Shown one piece after another: positions 16,673 to 24,639 of a stretch of 64,000 nt of DNA. The notes beneath the pieces are model-generated. The model was not told the DNA's origin. It saw nothing but the letters and a program-made list of their open reading frames with translations, and did not search any database. The stretch is taken from NCBI RefSeq assembly GCF_035958815.1, contig NZ_CP108383.1, forward strand, positions 7,006,001-7,070,000. The letters are read 5' to 3'. How positions within the stretch are numbered: the stretch's first letter is position 1; the number at the start of each line of letters is the position of its first letter. This DNA is from Nocardia sp. NBC_01327. Its GTDB lineage: Bacteria; Actinomycetota; Actinomycetes; Mycobacteriales; Mycobacteriaceae. A program made the position numbers and the translations under genes.

Positions 16673-17596
16673 CTAAGCGCCCGGCTTCGGGCGAGAGCGG
16701 CGGAGGGCGTCGAGGGTGAAGATGGCCAGGGCGAGCCAGATCAGGGCGAAGCCTGCCCAGCGGGAGGCGGGCATGGGTTCGTGGACAACCGCCACGCCCC
16801 AGGTGAGCTGGAGGGCGGGGGTGAGGTATTGCAGGATTCCCATGGTGGACAGGGGGACTCGGGGGGCCGCGAGGGCGAAGAAGAGCAGCGGGACGAGGGT
16901 TACCGGGCCGGTGATCATGAGCAGGGCGGAGTGCGCGGGGGTGGAGCCGAAGGTGGCGTGACCGGTCAGAGCCAGGACGACTACCGCGATGGCCGCGAAG
17001 GGGGCGGCGGAGATGCCTTCGGCGGCCAGGCCGGGGAGGGCGTCGAGGCGGATGACCTTTTTGATCAGGCCGTAAGTCGCGAAGGAGCACGCCAGGATGA
17101 GGGCGATCCACGGTGGGCGGCCGTAGTCGATAGTGAGGACGATGACGGCGGTGGCGCCCAAAGCCAGTGCGAGCCACTGCACTCGGCGCAGTCGCTCGCG
17201 AAAGATGAGGACGCCGAACGCGACTGTCACCAGCGGGTTGATGAAGTAGCCCAGGGCGCACTGCACCACCTGCTCGGACATGACGCCGTAGACGTAGACG
17301 CCCCAGTTGATCGACAGCGCCAGCGAGGCCGCCGCGGCCAGCCGCCAGGTGCGGGCGTCGATACCGCGCAATTCGCGGATCCTGCCGGTCACCAGCAGCA
17401 GCGCCAGCGAGACGACCAGGGTCCAGAGAATTCGCTCGGCCAGCACCTCGGCCGGGGTGGCGAAGGTCAGCAGTCCGAAGAAGGCCGGGAACATGCCCCA
17501 GACGAAGAAGGCGCTCGCACCGAATGCCACACCCACCTCCCGGCCGGAGCGCCGCCCGGTTCGCGAAGTCACGGTGGCGGCGGGTGAGTCTGACAC
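16673..17596 (-). CDS. rarD: RarD-type EamA transporter
   Basis: A 307-residue membrane protein of about ten helices. AFGASAFFVWGMFPAFFGLL at the start, INWGVYVYGVMSEQVVQCALGYFINPLV, and STMGILQYLTPALQLTWGV near the end are the signature strings of the RarD branch of DMT transporters (chloramphenicol-sensitive/EamA). Substrate unknown; probably metabolite or drug export. GTG 17596 has TAACGT 6 nt upstream. Confidence 0.88.
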   Translation of the reverse strand: MSDSPAATVTSRTGRRSGREVGVAFGASAFFVWGMFPAFFGLLTFATPAEVLAERILWTLVVSLALLLVTGRIRELRGIDARTWRLAAAASLALSINWGVYVYGVMSEQVVQCALGYFINPLVTVAFGVLIFRERLRRVQWLALALGATAVIVLTIDYGRPPWIALILACSFATYGLIKKVIRLDALPGLAAEGISAAPFAAIAVVVLALTGHATFGSTPAHSALLMITGPVTLVPLLFFALAAPRVPLSTMGILQYLTPALQLTWGVAVVHEPMPASRWAGFALIWLALAIFTLDALRRSRPKPGA

Positions 17597-17602
17597 CGTT
17601 CA

Positions 17603-17608
17603 ACGTTA
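17603..17608 (-). promoter_or_regulatory. -10-like element of rarD
   Basis: TAACGT on the minus strand, 6 nt before GTG 17596; leaderless configuration. Confidence 0.5.
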
Positions 17609-17714
17609 GCCCGCGCAACGACCAGGCGACTATCGGATATTGGCCTTATAACTCACCCTCTCCGACGCGCGCGGTGCCCACCTGGGAAAACCGGGCTACC
17701 GGATAGCAAACATC

Positions 17715-17720
17715 TAGGCT
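17715..17720 (+). promoter_or_regulatory. -10-like element of ctpE
   Basis: TAGGCT, 7 nt before ATG 17728, divergent from the rarD promoter. Confidence 0.5.
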
Positions 17721-17727
17721 GTGAACC

Positions 17728-20163
17728 ATGTCGATCACCGCGCAGGATGAGAAACCCGCGACCGGACTCACCTCGGCAGAGGTCGAGCAGCGTCGCCGCG
17801 ACGGACTCACCAATGATGTGCCGGAGCGGGCCAGCCGTTCGGTGCGAGACATCGTCAAGGCCAATATCTTCACGCGCATCAACGCCCTGCTCGGCGTGCT
17901 GTTCGTTCTGGTGATCGCCACCGGATCGCTCATCGACGGCATGTTCGGCCTGCTGATCATCGCCAACAGCGGGATCGGCATCATTCAGGAGCTGCGCGCC
18001 AAGAAGACGCTCGACGAACTCGCGATCGTCGGACAGGCGCAGCCGGTGGTGCGCCGCGAGGGCAGAACGCAGGCGGTCGCCCCGCAGGAGATCGTGCTCG
18101 ACGACATTATCGAGCTCGGACCCGGCGATCAGATCGTGGTGGACGGCGAGGCGGTGGAGTGCGAGCTGCTCGAGGTCGACGAGTCGCTGCTCACCGGCGA
18201 GGCCGACCCCATCGACAAAACTGTTGGCGCACAGATCATGTCGGGCAGCTTCGTGGTCTCCGGCAGCGGCGCGTACCGGGCCACCAAGGTCGGCAAGGAC
18301 GCCTATGCCGCCAAGCTCGCCGATGAGGCCAGCAAGTTCACCCTGGTGAAATCCGAACTGCGCAGCGGTATCGACACCATTCTGCGAGTCATCACCTACC
18401 TGCTGATTCCGGCGGGACTGCTGTCCATCTACAACCAGCTGGTCTCCAGCAAGGAGTCCTGGCGGCCCGCCGTCAACGGCATGGTGGCGGCGCTGGTGCC
18501 CATGGTGCCCGAGGGCCTGGTGCTGATGACCTCCATCGCCTTCGCGGTCGGCGTGGTCCGGCTCGGGCGGCGGCAGTGCCTGGTGCAGGAGCTGCCCGCC
18601 ATCGAGGGACTGGCCCGGGTGGATGTGGTGTGCGCCGACAAGACCGGCACGCTCACCGAAAACGGTATGCGGCTGAGCGAGATTCGCGCCGTCGGTGACG
18701 AATCCGCCGACCGCGAAGCGGAATTGAAGCAGGTCCTGGCAGCCCTGGCGGGCGGCGATCCGCGGCCGAATGCCAGCGTCGCGGCCATTGCCGAGGCGCT
18801 GCCGGACACCCCGGGCTGGAAGCAGACCGGGCTCGCACCGTTCTCCTCCGCCAAGAAGTGGAGCGGCGCGTCCTACGGCGAGCACGGCAACTGGCTGCTC
18901 GGCGCGCCCGATGTCCTGCTGGACCCGGAATCCGAAACCGCCGCTGTCGCACAGGAAATCGGCGCGAAAGGCCTGCGGGTGCTGCTGCTGGCCAGCAGTG
19001 ACCGGCCGGTGGACGCCGCCGATGCGCCCGGTGAGGTGACGCCCGCGGCACTGGTGGTGCTGGAGCAGCGGGTACGTCCCGATGCCAAGGAAACCATCGA
19101 GTACTTCGAATCCCAGCATGTCGCCACCAAGGTCATCTCCGGTGACAATGCCGTCTCCGTCGGCGCGGTGGCCGCGTCTCTCGGGCTGGCCGGCGGTGAC
19201 GATGCCGTGGATGCCCGCACGCTGCCCACCGATCAGAACGAGCTCGCCGATGTGCTGGAGAGCAAGACCGTCTTCGGCCGCGTGCGCCCGGATCAGAAGC
19301 GCGCCATGGTCTCCGCTCTGCAATCGCGCGGGCACACCGTCGCCATGACCGGTGACGGCGTGAACGATGTGCTCGCGCTCAAGGATGCCGATATCGGCGT
19401 CGCCATGGGCTCGGGCAGCCCGGCCACCCGTTCGGTGGCGCAGATCGTGCTGCTGGACAACAGGTTCGCGACCCTGCCGTATGTGGTCGGCGAGGGCCGG
19501 CGGGTGATCGGCAATATCGAGCGGGTCTCCAATCTGTTCCTGACCAAGACCGTGTACTCGGTGGTGCTGGCCTTCCTGGTCGGCATCGCGGGCATCGGCT
19601 CGCAGATCTTCCACTACAAGGCGATCGGATATCCGTTCCTGCCACGGCATGTGACGATCGCGGCCTGGTTCACCATCGGCATTCCGGCGTTCATCCTGTC
19701 GCTGGCGCCGAACAATGAACGCGCGCGCACCGGATTCGTCGGGCGCGTCATGCGATTGGCGATTCCGTCCGGTCTGGTGATCGGCGTGATGACCTTCATC
19801 TCGTACCTGATCGCCTACAAGGGACCGGATGCCGGAGACACCGCGAAGGTGCAGGCGGGCACCACCGCGCTCATCACCCTGCTGATCATCGCGGTGTGGG
19901 TGCTGGCCATTGTGGCGCGGCCGTGGAACTGGTGGAAGCTGCTGCTGGTCGCGGGTTCCGTTGCCGGCTACCTGATTCTGTTCGCGGTGCCGTTCACACG
20001 GCACTTCTTCAAGCTCGATCCGAGCAATATCGCGCTCACCACCTCGGCCGTCGTCTGCGGTGCGATCGGTGTGGTATTGGTGGAGGTGGCGTGGTGGCTC
20101 AGCGCCAAGTTCTACGGCGGTGAGGCGCATCTGCTGCCCACCCCCTCCCGCGAAAACGACTGA
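17728..20163 (+). CDS. ctpE: P-type ATPase, CtpE-like (calcium-type)
   Basis: An 811-residue P-type ATPase. The actuator motif TGE is at 156-158, PEGL at about 261-264 on helix 4, the phosphorylation site Asp304 in DKTGTLT, and the hinge TGDGVNDVLALKDADIG. No N-terminal heavy-metal CxxC domain is present. The helix-4 sequence PEGLVLMTSIAFAVGVVRLG resembles mycobacterial CtpE, reported as a calcium transporter required for envelope integrity (family knowledge). About eight membrane helices. It stands alone, with its own promoter and a strong hairpin downstream. Confidence 0.85.
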   Translation: MSITAQDEKPATGLTSAEVEQRRRDGLTNDVPERASRSVRDIVKANIFTRINALLGVLFVLVIATGSLIDGMFGLLIIANSGIGIIQELRAKKTLDELAIVGQAQPVVRREGRTQAVAPQEIVLDDIIELGPGDQIVVDGEAVECELLEVDESLLTGEADPIDKTVGAQIMSGSFVVSGSGAYRATKVGKDAYAAKLADEASKFTLVKSELRSGIDTILRVITYLLIPAGLLSIYNQLVSSKESWRPAVNGMVAALVPMVPEGLVLMTSIAFAVGVVRLGRRQCLVQELPAIEGLARVDVVCADKTGTLTENGMRLSEIRAVGDESADREAELKQVLAALAGGDPRPNASVAAIAEALPDTPGWKQTGLAPFSSAKKWSGASYGEHGNWLLGAPDVLLDPESETAAVAQEIGAKGLRVLLLASSDRPVDAADAPGEVTPAALVVLEQRVRPDAKETIEYFESQHVATKVISGDNAVSVGAVAASLGLAGGDDAVDARTLPTDQNELADVLESKTVFGRVRPDQKRAMVSALQSRGHTVAMTGDGVNDVLALKDADIGVAMGSGSPATRSVAQIVLLDNRFATLPYVVGEGRRVIGNIERVSNLFLTKTVYSVVLAFLVGIAGIGSQIFHYKAIGYPFLPRHVTIAAWFTIGIPAFILSLAPNNERARTGFVGRVMRLAIPSGLVIGVMTFISYLIAYKGPDAGDTAKVQAGTTALITLLIIAVWVLAIVARPWNWWKLLLVAGSVAGYLILFAVPFTRHFFKLDPSNIALTTSAVVCGAIGVVLVEVAWWLSAKFYGGEAHLLPTPSREND

Positions 20164-20184
20164 TCTCAGCGGTATTCCGCACTT

Positions 20185-20219
20185 CGGCGGCGGCGCACCC
20201 CTCCGGTGCGCCGCCGCCG
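20185..20219 (+). terminator. Hairpin terminator after ctpE
   Basis: Perfect 15-bp stem (20185-20199 with 20205-20219) with a 5-nt loop, starting 22 nt after the stop codon; followed by CTGTC, with no long T-tract. Confidence 0.75.
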
Positions 20220-20296
20220 CTGTCAAATCCAAACTGGTCGCATGGTTTGGCTCGCCGGTGAACTGCCTTGTCCCGGACGTTCTTTGACCGAAGGGG

Positions 20297-20302
20297 TACC
20301 TT
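20297..20302 (+). promoter_or_regulatory. -10-like element of the PhzF-like gene
   Basis: TACCTT, 7 nt before ATG 20310. It supports that start over an in-frame upstream codon at 20268. Confidence 0.5.
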
Positions 20303-20309
20303 GGCCCCC

Positions 20310-21137
20310 ATGGAGGTCCTGCTGCACCAGATCGACGCGTTCGCCGACGCACCGTTCTCGGGCAATCCGGCGGCCGTGATGCCGCTGCTGTCATGGCTGC
20401 CGGATGAGCTGCTGCAACACCTGGCCGAGGAGAACAATCTCGCCGAGACCGCCTTCTACACCTCCGCGCTACCGCCGGACGCCGGTGCGCCGCCGGACAA
20501 CTCGCCCGCCTTCCATCTGCGCTGGTTCACCCCGGCCACCGAGGTGGCGCTGTGCGGGCATGCCACCCTCGCCGCCGCCGCGCAGATTCTGGACGATATG
20601 CATCCGGGCGCGGATCGTGTGCACTTCTTCACCCGCAGTGGCTGGTTGCGCGTCGACCGGGATCGCGATGATCTGGTGCTGGATCTGCCGACCGTCGCCT
20701 CGGTGGAGATCGATGTGCACGGCGAGGTATCGCGCGCACTCGCCGCGGCCCTGGGTGTGCGGCCGCTGCGCGCCTTCGAGGGAACCGATGTGGTGCTGGT
20801 GCTCACCTCGGAAGCGGAAGTGCGAGAAGTACATCCGAACTTCTCGGCCTTCCCGAAGCTCAATAGAGCCGCCATCGTCACCGCGACGGGTGACGAGGTC
20901 GACTTCGTCTCCCGCGTCTTCGCGCCGGGTGTGGGCATTCCCGAGGACCCCGTAACCGGTTCCGCCCATGCGCAACTGACACCGCTGTGGAGTCGTGAGC
21001 TCGGGCGCAATGCTATGTCGGCCCGGCAGCTGTCCGCACGGGGCGGTGCGCTCAGATGCACCCTGGCGGGCAGCCGCGTCCGGCTGGCCGGACGCTGCCG
21101 CCGCTATCTCGACGGTGTAGTTCGCCTGCCCGACTGA
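20310..21137 (+). CDS. PhzF-family isomerase-like protein
   Basis: A 275-residue protein with two diaminopimelate-epimerase-like halves. It opens HQIDAFADAPFSGNPAAV, carries the catalytic Glu in NLAETAFY (Glu46), RWFTPATEVALCGHATLAAA, and the second-half signature GIPEDPVTGSAHAQL. PhzF enzymes isomerise in phenazine synthesis, but most homologues are orphan isomerases. No phenazine genes are nearby, so the substrate is unknown. It has its own promoter and is convergent with the ADP-ribosylglycohydrolase. Confidence 0.9.
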   Translation: MEVLLHQIDAFADAPFSGNPAAVMPLLSWLPDELLQHLAEENNLAETAFYTSALPPDAGAPPDNSPAFHLRWFTPATEVALCGHATLAAAAQILDDMHPGADRVHFFTRSGWLRVDRDRDDLVLDLPTVASVEIDVHGEVSRALAAALGVRPLRAFEGTDVVLVLTSEAEVREVHPNFSAFPKLNRAAIVTATGDEVDFVSRVFAPGVGIPEDPVTGSAHAQLTPLWSRELGRNAMSARQLSARGGALRCTLAGSRVRLAGRCRRYLDGVVRLPD

Positions 21138-21162
21138 GGGTTTCAGCGAATCACAGTGCCTC

Positions 21163-22074
21163 TCAGCGAGTGACGATGCGCTCGGTGAGAGCCATCAGAT
21201 CATCGGCCCGGTATCCGGGATACCCGTGCAGCATGGTCCGCCACTGCTCCGGAACGGCCGAGGCGCCCCAGCGCGCGCCCAGCAGCCCGCCGGCGATGGC
21301 GGCCGTGGTATCGGTATCACCGCCGGCGCGCACCGCCAGTTCCAGTGCGGCGGGCAGGGAATCGGTGTGGGTGATGGCCCACCAGGCCGTCTGCAGGGCG
21401 TGCACCACCCAGCCGTTCTTGGGGAAGTCCTCGGGCGTACCAGTTTCGGCCTTGTCCAGCAGCGGTCCCCAGAATCCGGCGTCCACCATCGAAAGTGATT
21501 GCCGCACACCGTCATAGTTGCCGTAGAGGACCGCGTGCCGGATGGCGAGGGTCCACAGTTTGCAGGCCTGCATGGCCTGCATGTCGTAATGGGTCAGGGA
21601 GCTGACCACCGCCGCGGCCTTACCGCAGTGCGCCTCGTCGTCGAGATAGGCCAGCGCCACCGGGGCGGTGCGCATGAGCGACCCGTTACCGGCCTTGAGG
21701 CCACCGAGTTCGTGCGCGTGGATCTGCATCTGGCGGCCGGTCGGGCTGCGCCACTGCAGCACCTGACCGGTCTGCGCGCCGACATCGGCGGGCTTGGAAT
21801 CCCACCAGGTGATGAATTCGGCGGCAACCGCATCGAGTCCGGGCTCCTCGTGCAGGTTCACCGATTCGGCCGCCGCACGCGCCACCGCGACGGCCATGGA
21901 GGTGTCATCGGTCCACTCCCCCGGCGCCCAGTCGAAGGCCCCGCCGCCCTTCATCTCGATCACGACATTCGGACCGGGCCGGGTGAACTCGTAGCCCGCG
22001 CCGAGCGCATCGCCCGCCGCCGTGCCCAGCAGCACCCCCGCCGCTCGATCCGCCTGCTCCGCCGTCAGTTCCAT
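21163..22074 (-). CDS. ADP-ribosylglycohydrolase family protein
   Basis: A 303-residue DraG/ARH-type protein that by family removes ADP-ribose from proteins or small molecules with two Mg ions. Motifs: LLGTAAGDALGAGYE, the metal-binding WTDDTSMAVA, NGSLMRTAPVAL, and RAGGDTDTTAAIAGGLLGA. No ADP-ribosyltransferase is visible nearby. Start ATG at 22074, with GAGGGG upstream. Confidence 0.9.
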   Translation of the reverse strand: MELTAEQADRAAGVLLGTAAGDALGAGYEFTRPGPNVVIEMKGGGAFDWAPGEWTDDTSMAVAVARAAAESVNLHEEPGLDAVAAEFITWWDSKPADVGAQTGQVLQWRSPTGRQMQIHAHELGGLKAGNGSLMRTAPVALAYLDDEAHCGKAAAVVSSLTHYDMQAMQACKLWTLAIRHAVLYGNYDGVRQSLSMVDAGFWGPLLDKAETGTPEDFPKNGWVVHALQTAWWAITHTDSLPAALELAVRAGGDTDTTAAIAGGLLGARWGASAVPEQWRTMLHGYPGYRADDLMALTERIVTR

Positions 22075-22190
22075 CCGAGCTCAGCCCCTCTCGATCCGCA
22101 CGCCTGAAGACCATCCTCCACGACGTTACGACAGCGCGTAGGAGCCTGCCGCTGGCCCCCGGTGTGTCCGGAGGCCGCCGGCCGCGCTGG

Positions 22191-22562
22191 TTAGACCTCC
22201 AGCTCCTCCTCGATGCCCTTGAGGCGGTGCCGGGCCATGGCGAGATTGGCGCGGCCGCGATCGAGGGCGAGATAGAGGAACAGGCCCTTCGATTTGCGAC
22301 CGGTCATGGGGCGGATGATGTGGTACTGGCTGGAGAGCGTGATGAGGATGTCCTCGACCTCCTCATTGAGGCCCAGCTGCTCGATGGTGCGCATCTTGGC
22401 GCGCACCACCTCGGTATTGCCCGCGGCGGCGACCTGCAGATCCAAGGCCTTGGAGCTGCCGAGCATGCCGAGCGCCATACCGCTGTTGTAGTCGACCACG
22501 GCGGCGCCGAGCGCACCGTCGACAACCATCATGTCCTTCAGCGCAATATCCATGTTGGACAT
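22191..22562 (-). CDS. Roadblock/LC7-like protein C (last gene of the cluster)
   Basis: A 123-residue cytoplasmic protein of the Roadblock/LC7 superfamily, small dimeric scaffolds that often regulate Ras-like GTPases. It shows LGAAVVDYNSGMALG, AAAGNTEVVRAKMRTIEQLG, EEVEDILITLSSQYHIIRPM, and GLFLYLALDRGRANLAMARHRLKGIEEEL. The ATG at 22562 follows GGAA and lies 11 nt after the stop of the preceding Roadblock gene. It is clearly a paralogue of the first gene of the operon at 23994. No GTPase gene is adjacent. Confidence 0.75.
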   Translation of the reverse strand: MSNMDIALKDMMVVDGALGAAVVDYNSGMALGMLGSSKALDLQVAAAGNTEVVRAKMRTIEQLGLNEEVEDILITLSSQYHIIRPMTGRKSKGLFLYLALDRGRANLAMARHRLKGIEEELEV

Positions 22563-22573
22563 GGCCGTTCCTT

Positions 22574-23056
22574 TCAATCGGTGTTCTTCTTCGGGGCTTT
22601 CCTGGCCTCGTCGGCCAGGGCCGTCAATTGGTCCGCGATGGCGCGCGCCACCGGACGCGACTCCAGGTGCAGGCGGCCCACATTCACCTCCGGGCCCGCC
22701 AGCACCGTCAGCGAGGCCGTCCACCCGGCCGCGTAGATCACCACGTATCCGCCGGAGCCGTGCACCACGACCTCGTGGAAGCCGCCGCCGTGCGCCGTGG
22801 TTGCCAGCCGGTGCGACAGCGACAGTTGTGACGCGGTGAGCGCGGCCATGCCACTGGGCTCTATGTGCGCCGGTAGATCGTGCGCGATCAGCAGCCCGTC
22901 GGTGGATGCGATCAGCGCGCCGGTCAGTCGGGGGACGCTGTCCCGCAACGATTTCAGCTGCGCCAGTAGCATCGTGTTCGGTTCCGGTCCGGACATCGCC
23001 ACCTTTGTCGACCTTCTTCCCATCAGTTCGCCGAGCCGCTTCTTTCGCGCGCTCAC
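22574..23056 (-). CDS. Roadblock/LC7-domain protein B
   Basis: A 160-residue protein. After a basic N-terminus (SARKKRLGELMGRRS) comes a typical Roadblock domain: LRDSVPRLTGALIASTDGLLIAHDLP, MAALTASQLSLSHRLATTAHGGGFHEVVVHGSGGYVVIYAAG, SLTVLAGPEVNVGRLHLESRPVARAIADQL. The GTG at 23056 has GGAGGAG five bases upstream. ATG 22996 (MSGPEPNTM) is an alternative. It resembles the Roadblock proteins of actinobacterial conservons, which pair with MglA-like GTPases, but none is present here. Confidence 0.75.
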   Translation of the reverse strand: MSARKKRLGELMGRRSTKVAMSGPEPNTMLLAQLKSLRDSVPRLTGALIASTDGLLIAHDLPAHIEPSGMAALTASQLSLSHRLATTAHGGGFHEVVVHGSGGYVVIYAAGWTASLTVLAGPEVNVGRLHLESRPVARAIADQLTALADEARKAPKKNTD

Positions 23057-23160
23057 ACCAGCTCCTCCAAGGCCGCCTCCCACTTCGTCCGCCGAGCCGT
23101 CTCTTTCGAGAAAACGGCCTTCGTGAAATCGGCTTTCGCACGTTCACGCCAGCTCCTCCA
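23042..23160. repeat. 28-bp imperfect direct repeat at the Roadblock B start junction
   Basis: Copies at 23042-23069 and 23133-23160 share 25 of 28 bases. Both contain, on the minus strand, GGAGGAGCTGG followed by a GTGA start/stop junction: the upper copy ends the regulator gene, the lower starts Roadblock B. It looks like the scar of a tandem duplication. Confidence 0.75.
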
Positions 23161-24004
23161 GTGCCGTCCGGACCCGGACGAGCACTTCACGGTCGATGGG
23201 TTTCCAGCGGTCCGGGGCGGATGTCATGGCAGCCGAACGCACCCGGCGGCGCGGCAGCGGCGCCGGGGGAAGTACCACCCGGCGCTCGGTCTGCACCTCG
23301 GTGGACGGCTGAGATTGCGCTAGCTGCCCCTGCGGCGGCTGGATCTGCAGGCGGACAGGCCGTTCGGGTGGGGCCTGCGGTGCGGCGGGGGCTTCGATGA
23401 GCCCGGCCGCGGTGAGTTCGCGTACCGCCGTGAGACAGCCGAAAGTGGTGCGGCCCAACTCACGTGCGATACCGGTGATGCTGCGCTGCGCATCGGCGGC
23501 GGCCAGCACCTCGGCCTGACCGCCGGTGAGCACCACGCGCTGCCGCCGGATCCGGCGGGCCGGGATCACCGGCGCGCGGTCGATGAGCGTGATGGGCCAC
23601 GGGCCCGCCTGCGGATCGCCGCGGCGGGCGCACTCGTCCACCAGGGCGCGCGGGGCGATCCGGCAGACGGGGGCCAGCCAGTGCGCCGGGGCGGGCCGGA
23701 ATTCGAGGACCTCGGGTGCGGACAGCAGGAAGTAGGCGGCATCGAAAACGGCGATCGCGGCGAGGGTTTCGAGTTGGGGGCAGGCCAGCAGCGGACTCGG
23801 GTCACCGGCGGCGGCGAGCCGCCACTGTTCGGCGGTCGCCACACCCGCCTCGACCACCAGCAGATCGAGTCCAGTAGTCCGGTGGCAATCGGCGCAGGCG
23901 ATGGCGCCTTCGGTGAAGTGAAACGCGCCATCCCCTGCGCGCAGTACTCCGGTCGAGCCTTCGTCTTCCAATCTCCGCAATTCACTTGCGACTTCAGCGT
24001 TCAT
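23144..24004 (-). CDS. PATAN/DUF4388-like plus winged-helix protein of the Roadblock cluster
   Basis: A 286-residue protein not firmly assigned to a family. The N-terminal half (LRRLEDEGSTGVLRAGDGAFHFTEGAIACADCH... AAYFLLSAPEVLEFRPAPAHWL) has the strand-helix pattern of PATAN/DUF4388 domains, which partner Roadblock proteins and receiver proteins elsewhere. Residues about 170-210 (LTGGQAEVLAAADAQRSITGIARELGRTTFGCLTAVRELTAAGLIEAP) form a convincing winged helix-turn-helix. A proline/glutamine-rich linker and a short helical tail follow. The ATG at 24004 overlaps the preceding stop by 11 bp. It could be a DNA-binding output or a scaffold. Confidence 0.6.
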   Translation of the reverse strand: MNAEVASELRRLEDEGSTGVLRAGDGAFHFTEGAIACADCHRTTGLDLLVVEAGVATAEQWRLAAAGDPSPLLACPQLETLAAIAVFDAAYFLLSAPEVLEFRPAPAHWLAPVCRIAPRALVDECARRGDPQAGPWPITLIDRAPVIPARRIRRQRVVLTGGQAEVLAAADAQRSITGIARELGRTTFGCLTAVRELTAAGLIEAPAAPQAPPERPVRLQIQPPQGQLAQSQPSTEVQTERRVVLPPAPLPRRRVRSAAMTSAPDRWKPIDREVLVRVRTALEELA

Positions 24005-24386
24005 GCCCGCCCTCGCCCAATTCTGCGAGTATTCCCCGCAGTCGGAATCGGGCCATACCGAGATTGCCGGTCTCATCATCGAAGAGCACGTGCACGAACA
24101 GCCGGCCCTCGAAGTCGCCCTTGATCAAATTCAGCAGGTGGTACCCGCCGGTCCCGCAGACGATGATCTCGGAGATGTCATCGTCCTCGCGGCCACTGGC
24201 CAGCGCCGGGCATCCGAGCACCGCGCGCACCACATCGGTGCTAGCTGCGGCGTCTTCATGTTGGTCGAGTGGATCCTGCCGTCCCGCACCGGCAATCGCC
24301 AAGCCGCTCGCACCGTCCACCAGCGTCACACTGCGCGCACCGGGGATATCCATGATGCGCTGCAGGCAGCCGTCAATACCGATCAC
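23994..24386 (-). CDS. Roadblock/LC7-like protein A (first gene of the cluster)
   Basis: A 130-residue small protein: MIGIDGCLQRIMDIPGARSVTLVDGASGLAIAG, DVVRAVLG, DDISEIIVCGTGGYHLLNLIKGDFEGRLFVHVLFDDETGNLGMARFRLRGIL. The layout and several positions (VVD..SG, the GNLGMAR helix) match Roadblock C, so the two are probably paralogues. The GTG start at 24386 has only a weak GGTGG upstream. It leads the operon downstream of an AT-rich island with operator-like repeats. Confidence 0.65.
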   Translation of the reverse strand: MIGIDGCLQRIMDIPGARSVTLVDGASGLAIAGAGRQDPLDQHEDAAASTDVVRAVLGCPALASGREDDDISEIIVCGTGGYHLLNLIKGDFEGRLFVHVLFDDETGNLGMARFRLRGILAELGEGGHER

Positions 24387-24389
24387 CGC

Positions 24390-24600
24390 GCCACCGCTTT
24401 ATCTAATAAGCCTTTACGAATTCAAGACGCTACACACGCCCGCGACCCGGCGTACAGCGAATGCGCGAGAATTCAGACGGCACACAGCATTTCCCCCGGC
24501 TACCGGCCAATAATACCTTTCGGTATTCAATACCTTTTGGTACAAACAACTTTCGGAATGCAATACTCACCGGCAAAAGATAGCCAGAATGGTCATCTCA
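24390..24600. other. AT-rich intergenic island upstream of the Roadblock operon
   Basis: About 210 bp of visibly lower GC than its surroundings, with no credible gene. It holds two tandem operator-like repeats at 24513-24543 and, on the minus strand, several AT-rich hexamers that could serve as promoters for the cluster. Confidence 0.6.
24513..24543. promoter_or_regulatory. Two tandem operator-like inverted repeats
   Basis: ATACC-TTTC-GGTAT (24513-24526) and ATACC-TTTT-GGTAC (24530-24543), 17 bp apart start to start. Each is a 5-bp inverted repeat with a 4-bp spacer. They lie about 130 bp upstream of Roadblock A. Confidence 0.45.
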
Positions 24601-24639
24601 GCAAACATGATGCGGGCCGATAGCCGAGACCCCGCGGAC

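Noticed and set aside
17653..20394. Very long open frame on the strand opposite ctpE
   Set aside because: Composition is His/Arg/Gln-rich with no motif or membrane segment. The opposite strand encodes a perfect P-type ATPase, so this is a GC-skew shadow. The same applies to 43213-46044 opposite ileS and 12750-15110 opposite ligA.
20310..21137. Phenazine biosynthesis
   Set aside because: Only a PhzF homologue is present; no other phz genes are nearby.
22191..24386. Classical conservon (kinase-Roadblock-DUF742-GTPase)
   Set aside because: No histidine kinase and no P-loop GTPase lie next to the Roadblock genes.
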